Assembly: GCA_902500805.1 (NCBI GenBank)
Contig: CABVSA010000025.1
Location: forward strand, 1-45,877
DNA from: an uncultured Nitrospira sp.
GTDB taxonomy: Bacteria; Nitrospirota; Nitrospiria; Nitrospirales; Nitrospiraceae
Direction of reading: 5' to 3'
Length of the DNA: 45,877 nucleotides
Part shown: one piece after another, positions 42,159-45,877 of the stretch
Layout of the letters: each line of letters begins with the position of its first letter
Position numbering within the stretch: the stretch's first letter is position 1
Translations under genes and position numbers: made by a program
The notes under the pieces: model-generated
Database searches by the model: none
Told to the model about the DNA's origin: nothing
The model's input: only the letters and a program-made list of their open reading frames with translations

Positions 42159-43241
42159 TTACTTTGGATACGACTTCGGCGGGGCAACATGCTGCCATCC
42201 CTCGCCATTGAGCGACTTGAGCATCGCCACCAAATCCTGTTGTTCGTCATCCGTCATTTCCAAGGGGATGATTGTATTGTCTTGGTGCGGATTCTTCACG
42301 CCACCCTGGTTGTAGAACTTCACGACTTCTTCCAAGGTCTTAAACCGCCCGTCGTGCATATAGGGAGCAGTCCGCGCAATTTCTCGCAAGGTCGGAGTCT
42401 TAAAAGCCCCGATGTCTTCCGGATTCTTCGTCTCCATGTATCGACCCAGATCGACCTTATTGTCGTCCCAGCCGATTCCCAAATTGTGGAACTTCTCATC
42501 CGTGAAGTTGAATCCGGAATGACAGCGCGTACAACGGGCTTTCCCGCGGAACAGCTCAAGCCCACGCTTCGCAGAATCGCTCAAGGCGTTTTGATCTCCG
42601 CCAATGTCGTACTTGTCCACCGCGCTGTTTCCAGACAACACCGTCCGCTGGAAGCTGGCCACCGCTCGACCGACATCCTGAATCGTAATCTCCCCCCCGA
42701 AGACCTCCTGAAAGAGCTTCCGATAGCCAGGCATCTTCTTCATCTTGGCCACCATTTCGTCATGGTTGGCAAACCCGTGCTCAATGGGGTTTGCAAATGG
42801 CCCGATGGACTGATCTTCCAGCGTCGCCGCTCGGCCATCCCAAAACTGTGCTTTGCTGTAGACTCGATTGAATGACACCGGCGCACTTCGGCCGCCCTTC
42901 TGGCCCTTGATTCCGGTCGACACGGGCATGCCGTCCGCGAATCCCTTCTTCGCCATATGGCAACTGGCGCACGCGATCGTGTTGTCCTTTGACATGCGCT
43001 TATCGAAGAAGATCGCCCGTCCTAGTTCAATCTTCTCTTTCGTAAGCGGATTGTCAGCCGGCACATACGTATTCGGATCCTCTAACCCCGGGATCGTCGG
43101 CAGGGTCACCGGTTCTGCCGCAAACACCTTGTGCCCCGGTCCTTCTACACCAATCACAGGGACAAGCGGCATGGCCACCACCAGTCCACATGCCAATGCC
43201 CCTATGAACAGTCGGCTCCCTGCTATCGTCTTCTGTACCAT
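42159..43241 (-). CDS. ccpA: di-haem cytochrome c peroxidase (CcpA/MauG family)
   Basis: 360 residues from the ATG at 43241, with AGGAGG upstream. A signal peptide (about 1-38) precedes the di-haem domain with CASCH (about 89) and CTRCH (about 237), and the linker AQFWDGRAATLEDQSIGPFANPIEHGF that holds the conserved His/Met region. It reduces hydrogen peroxide in the periplasm with electrons from cytochromes c. Divergent oxyR supports a peroxide-response role. A small ORF (43294) lies upstream on the same strand. Confidence 0.95.
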   Translation of the reverse strand: MVQKTIAGSRLFIGALACGLVVAMPLVPVIGVEGPGHKVFAAEPVTLPTIPGLEDPNTYVPADNPLTKEKIELGRAIFFDKRMSKDNTIACASCHMAKKGFADGMPVSTGIKGQKGGRSAPVSFNRVYSKAQFWDGRAATLEDQSIGPFANPIEHGFANHDEMVAKMKKMPGYRKLFQEVFGGEITIQDVGRAVASFQRTVLSGNSAVDKYDIGGDQNALSDSAKRGLELFRGKARCTRCHSGFNFTDEKFHNLGIGWDDNKVDLGRYMETKNPEDIGAFKTPTLREIARTAPYMHDGRFKTLEEVVKFYNQGGVKNPHQDNTIIPLEMTDDEQQDLVAMLKSLNGEGWQHVAPPKSYPK

Positions 43242-43293
43242 TACATCCTCCTCTCTGCACACGTTGATGTGTGTGTTGATGCCCACCCTTGGC

Positions 43294-43527
43294 TCACTCA
43301 CTCCATCGCGCTTGTTCCAGCTGATCGTTCTCGGCCGTCATCGAGACCGTCGTGAACGCTTCACGGAACTGCGGTTTGAGCTTGTCATACCATGACTTGT
43401 CCCATCGACTCAATCGGTTGATCTTGAGCGGAAACGTCATCGTCGAGACAATCTGATGCCTGTCGATGATCCCACACATACACCATGACCCGCGGACTGG
43501 AATATTCCGAAAGTCATCCACCTGCAT
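43294..43527 (-). CDS. small hypothetical protein upstream of ccpA
   Basis: 77 residues, ATG start at 43527, no clear Shine-Dalgarno. Soluble, with a GSWCMCGI motif (two Cys) and a Trp-rich helix (RLSRWDKSWYDKLKPQF). It lies in the divergent oxyR-ccpA region, 52 bp before ccpA on the same strand. The Cys pair and the position would fit a peroxide-related role, but no family is recognised and it could be a leader ORF without function. Confidence 0.5.
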   Translation of the reverse strand: MQVDDFRNIPVRGSWCMCGIIDRHQIVSTMTFPLKINRLSRWDKSWYDKLKPQFREAFTTVSMTAENDQLEQARWSE

Positions 43528-43584
43528 GAGTGGAAGATACTCTGGCTGCTGTACTTAGTCCAATTGATAATGTATTGTCCGGAC

Positions 43585-43599
43585 ATAAGCCGCGCTTAT
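43585..43599. promoter_or_regulatory. LysR-type binding site, probable OxyR box
   Basis: ATAAGC-CGC-GCTTAT, a perfect 6-bp inverted repeat that fits the T-N11-A core of LysR-type sites. It lies 23 bp before oxyR in the region shared with the 43294 ORF and ccpA, as expected for a divergent OxyR site. Confidence 0.6.
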
Positions 43600-43622
43600 A
43601 GGCTGAAAGTCCGGGAGAACGG

Positions 43623-44531
43623 ATGACGCTTGCTGAGCTGCAATATGTTGTGGCCGTCGCACAAGAACGACATTTCGGCCGGGCTGCCGCTCGAGTCTTC
43701 GTCACACAGCCAGCCTTAAGTCTCGCGATCAAAAAACTGGAGGACGACTTAGGCACGACCATTTTTGAGCGTCGACAGAACAAGGTAGAGCTGACTCCGC
43801 TTGGCGAACAAATCGTTCATCAGGCTCAACGAGTTTTGGAAGAAGCCGAGCGAATCAAGATCTTGGCTGCTCAAGGCAAAGATCAGTTGAATGGGCTTCT
43901 GCGGCTCGGAGTGATCGCGACAGTAGGACCGTATATCCTTCCTGATCTGGTTCCATTGCTGAACGCACGGGCACCCAAAATGCCGCTCGAACTTGAAGAA
44001 AATCTCACACAGAACTTGGCTGGGATGTTGAAGAGTGGAAAACTCGATGTCATCATGATCGCCCTTCCCTTCGAGGAACCGGGCATACTCACCGCCGCCC
44101 TCTATGATGAACCGTTTCAGGTTGTGGTCCCCGTCGGACATCCGTGGCAGAAAAAGAAGTCTCTCGATTCCCGACAATTAGGCACTGAGAAAGTCCTGTT
44201 GCCTCATGCCGGTCATTGCTTCCGACAACAAGTCCTGGAGGCATGTCCTGAACTCAGCCGCTCCGACGCAGAAGGTTGGCAAGGAAACTCCCTAGAAACC
44301 ATCCGCCAGATGGTCGTCTCTGGATTTGGGATCACCGTGATGCCCTGCAGTGCCCTCACAGCCAAGTACCAACACAAGCGCTTGATTGCGATCAAGCTGG
44401 CGCAGCCCGTACCTGGCCGACGGATCGGTCTCGCCTGGCGCCGAGGCTACACCCGCCCACAAGTAGTCGAAGTCCTACAGGAAACCGTCAGAGCCTTACA
44501 GATCCCTGGTCTCAGCATGGTAGCCGGATAA
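43623..44531 (+). CDS. oxyR: LysR-type peroxide regulator OxyR
   Basis: 302 residues. N-terminal winged helix (MTLAELQYVVAVAQERHFGRAAARVFVTQPALSLAIKKLEDDLG) and C-terminal sensor domain. The redox pair is intact: Cys 199 in GHCFRQQVLEAC and Cys 208, the same spacing and numbering as in E. coli OxyR, which form a disulfide on peroxide exposure. It has GGGAG six bases before the ATG. It is divergent from the ccpA unit with a LysR-box between, so autoregulation and control of ccpA are likely. Confidence 0.95.
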   Translation: MTLAELQYVVAVAQERHFGRAAARVFVTQPALSLAIKKLEDDLGTTIFERRQNKVELTPLGEQIVHQAQRVLEEAERIKILAAQGKDQLNGLLRLGVIATVGPYILPDLVPLLNARAPKMPLELEENLTQNLAGMLKSGKLDVIMIALPFEEPGILTAALYDEPFQVVVPVGHPWQKKKSLDSRQLGTEKVLLPHAGHCFRQQVLEACPELSRSDAEGWQGNSLETIRQMVVSGFGITVMPCSALTAKYQHKRLIAIKLAQPVPGRRIGLAWRRGYTRPQVVEVLQETVRALQIPGLSMVAG

Positions 44532-44615
44532 CCAACTTCGATAGGGTCTTCGTTCTGCTTGTTGCCCCAGAGTGCTTTTGTTAGGATGCGACAGGTTGTA
44601 CTGGAGCATCTTCCG

Positions 44616-45389
44616 ATGAAAATCGCGACGTTCAATGCAAATTCATTACGCAAGCGGCTGCCGATCGTGCTCACCTGGCTTGAGCAACACCAGCCGGATG
44701 TCCTTTGTCTGCAAGAAACCAAGGTTCAGGATAGTGAGTTCCCGTTATTGGCATTGGCACCCAGCGGGTATGCCATTACCTTTCGCGGCATGAAATCCTA
44801 TAACGGCGTCGCCATTCTCAGCCGTCACAAGCCGGAGGCGGTCTTTTACGGATTCGATGATGGTGGGGAGCCTGACGACTCCCGTTTACTGAGAGTCATC
44901 ATTGATGGGATTCCTATCGTAAACACCTATGTGCCGCAGGGATTTGAACTTGATTCCCCGAAATACACCTACAAGCTTGGTTGGTATGAGCGACTACGGA
45001 ACTATTTTACCAAACATCTTTCACCACAGGCCCCAGCCATCTGGTGTGGCGATATGAACGTGGCACCTCGGCCCATGGACGTCCACAGCCCTGAGAAACA
45101 TCTCAATCATGTGTGTTATCATGAGGCAGCCCGTGCTGCGTATGAACAGACCGTCGCCTGGGGATTCCAGGATGTCTTCGTGAAACTCTACCCCACGCGT
45201 CAACAATACACATTTTGGGACTACCGTGCGCCCAGCTCACTGGCAGCCAACAAGGGCTGGCGCATCGATCATATGATGGCGACCGCACCACTGGCGGAGA
45301 AATGCGTGAAGGCGGATGTGGATGTCGAGCCGCGACGAGCGAAAGAACCTTCCGACCATACATTTTTGTGGGCAGAGTTTTCGATCTGA
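44616..45389 (+). CDS. xthA: exodeoxyribonuclease III
   Basis: 257 residues from the ATG at 44616. AP endonuclease and 3'-5' exonuclease of the EEP family in base-excision repair. Seen: MKIATFNANSLRKRL, LCLQETK with Glu 34, AILSRHKPEAV, NTYVPQG, WCGDMNVAP with the Asp/Asn pair, QYTFWDYRAPS, GWRIDHMMAT and EPSDHTFLWAEF with the C-terminal catalytic His. The frame is open to 44559, but the family starts at MKIATFN. A weak promoter (TTGTTG, 17 bp, TAGGAT at 44582-44587) lies before it. OxyR next to it suggests repair of oxidative damage, by location only. Confidence 0.94.
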   Translation: MKIATFNANSLRKRLPIVLTWLEQHQPDVLCLQETKVQDSEFPLLALAPSGYAITFRGMKSYNGVAILSRHKPEAVFYGFDDGGEPDDSRLLRVIIDGIPIVNTYVPQGFELDSPKYTYKLGWYERLRNYFTKHLSPQAPAIWCGDMNVAPRPMDVHSPEKHLNHVCYHEAARAAYEQTVAWGFQDVFVKLYPTRQQYTFWDYRAPSSLAANKGWRIDHMMATAPLAEKCVKADVDVEPRRAKEPSDHTFLWAEFSI

Positions 45390-45464
45390 CCGCGCACGCG
45401 ACACCCACTCCATCCGAACTGCCGATTCCACCGTTACTCGGTAGGGCGGAATGGAGAGTCCCTT

Positions 45465-45620
45465 CTACGCGGCCTTCGCTCGCATGTGGTTGTTGCGATT
45501 CAGCTCGATCAATGGGTCAATGATCAAGCCGCAATTCAGGCAACGAAGGATGATGGTACTGGAAGACACCGCTGGTTGACGCTCTTGAATCATCAAGCCT
45601 TTGCATTTTCGACAGGTCAT
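45465..45620 (-). CDS. 51-residue zinc-ribbon protein
   Basis: ATG at 45620 with AGGAGGAGG six bases upstream, TAG at 45465. The peptide begins MTCRKCKGLMIQERQPA and holds a second pair in LRCLNCGLII, a CX2C-X(19-25)-CX2C zinc ribbon, then a basic tail (NRNNHMRAKAA). Too short for most callers but with a clear ribosome binding site. The fold suggests a nucleic-acid or protein-binding role. Three 11-bp direct repeats lie 50-82 bp upstream. Confidence 0.75.
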   Translation of the reverse strand: MTCRKCKGLMIQERQPAVSSSTIILRCLNCGLIIDPLIELNRNNHMRAKAA

Positions 45621-45669
45621 GGAGTCCCTCCTCCTGATAATGACGACCAGTCTCTCTTAACACTGAAAC

Positions 45670-45702
45670 ATTAACGTCGTGTTAACGGTCAGTTAAAACT
45701 AT
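45670..45702 (-). promoter_or_regulatory. three 11-bp direct repeats upstream of the zinc-ribbon gene
   Basis: ATTAACGTCGT, GTTAACGGTCA and GTTAAAACTAT stand in tandem with exact 11-bp period. The layout is like sites for OmpR/PhoB-type response regulators, which bind 11-bp half-sites on one face of DNA. It is upstream of the zinc-ribbon gene, in a region without other genes. Confidence 0.5.
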
Positions 45703-45877
45703 CTAATGTTCTTTCCTGTCTCTTTCTCTAAAACGGGAGTTCTTTCTCTGTTTTCAAAATCTTGCGCGGAATCATGAGCGACTGATTCACACATATCATC
45801 AGACGACTTATCATGCCCTCTCATGCAGCTCCCTACCAATGTTCCGAGAGAACACAGCGTGCAGCCCTCTTGCAGAG
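45703..45877. other. region without recognisable gene, up to window end
   Basis: No ORF with a plausible RBS is seen on either strand. Composition is moderately AT-rich with a pyrimidine tract (CTTTC, CTCT repeats at about 45710-45755). Probably leader or promoter DNA of the zinc-ribbon gene, or the end of a gene outside the window. Confidence 0.4.

Noticed and set aside
1..45877. CRISPR arrays, rRNA, tRNA, integrases and insertion-sequence transposases
   Set aside because: None seen on either strand; the only repeated elements are the palindromic element and short local repeats listed above.

Overview
The window is a high-GC chromosomal segment of a Gram-negative bacterium. An lpxC gene, a heptose nucleotidyltransferase, murJ, mtgA, SurA-like chaperones and lipoproteins show an outer membrane with LPS. 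The gene set (a three-gene succinate dehydrogenase/fumarate reductase, OxyR with a di-haem cytochrome c peroxidase, bactofilin, PPK2, large c-di-GMP/histidine-kinase modules) and the character of the proteins fit Nitrospirota, most likely a Nitrospira-like nitrite oxidiser. That taxonomic call is an inference from recall; no rRNA or nitrification gene lies in the window.

Layout. 1-2885 (-): most of a hybrid sensor kinase whose C-terminus lies outside the window. 3.1-9.0 kb (+): rfaE2, mfd and two parvulin-type chaperones. 9.07-9.20 kb: first copy of a palindromic interspersed repeat. 9.2-10.6 kb: divergent ysxC and mtgA. 10.65-15.3 kb (-): VOC protein, isoaspartyl peptidase, an unknown gene, dtd, ogt and murJ. 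15.5-19.0 kb (-): bactofilin, a LemA/TPM/TPM trio and a zinc-ribbon PilZ protein. 19.2-22.6 kb (-): succinate dehydrogenase/fumarate reductase CAB. 22.9-30.2 kb (-): a five-gene signalling cluster that starts with a membrane sensor kinase, runs through three proteins with the same unusual N-terminal receiver domain, and ends in a receiver-GGDEF diguanylate cyclase. 30.7-34.2 kb: lpxC, a HARE-HTH regulator with a clear promoter/operator, an inositol-monophosphatase-family enzyme, a small unknown protein and an AhpD-like protein. 34.2-37.7 kb (-): a RiPP-type radical SAM protein, the second repeat copy, a pterin dehydratase and a ParB-domain protein. 37.8-40.7 kb (-): a small transcription unit with overlapping mini-ORFs, a MauE/DoxX protein, PPK2 and a FGE-sulfatase-type lectin/enzyme domain protein. 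40.8-45.9 kb: a lipoprotein, an MscS-like protein, cytochrome c peroxidase divergent from oxyR, an exonuclease III and a 51-residue zinc-ribbon protein.

Main points of interest: (1) two copies of a ~125-bp palindromic element, each placed so that it supplies the stop codon of the adjacent gene; (2) the receiver-rich cluster, which reads as a phosphorelay feeding c-di-GMP synthesis and includes a receiver-DHp protein lacking an ATPase domain; (3) an orphan radical SAM maturase with an expanded CX7CX2C cluster motif and no visible precursor peptide; (4) several genes (murJ, suhB, rfaE2, sdhC) with a -10 hexamer only 5-8 nt before the start codon, suggesting leaderless mRNAs; (5) small genes too short for usual calling, including the zinc-ribbon protein behind three 11-bp direct repeats and a mini-ORF cluster closed by a strong terminator.
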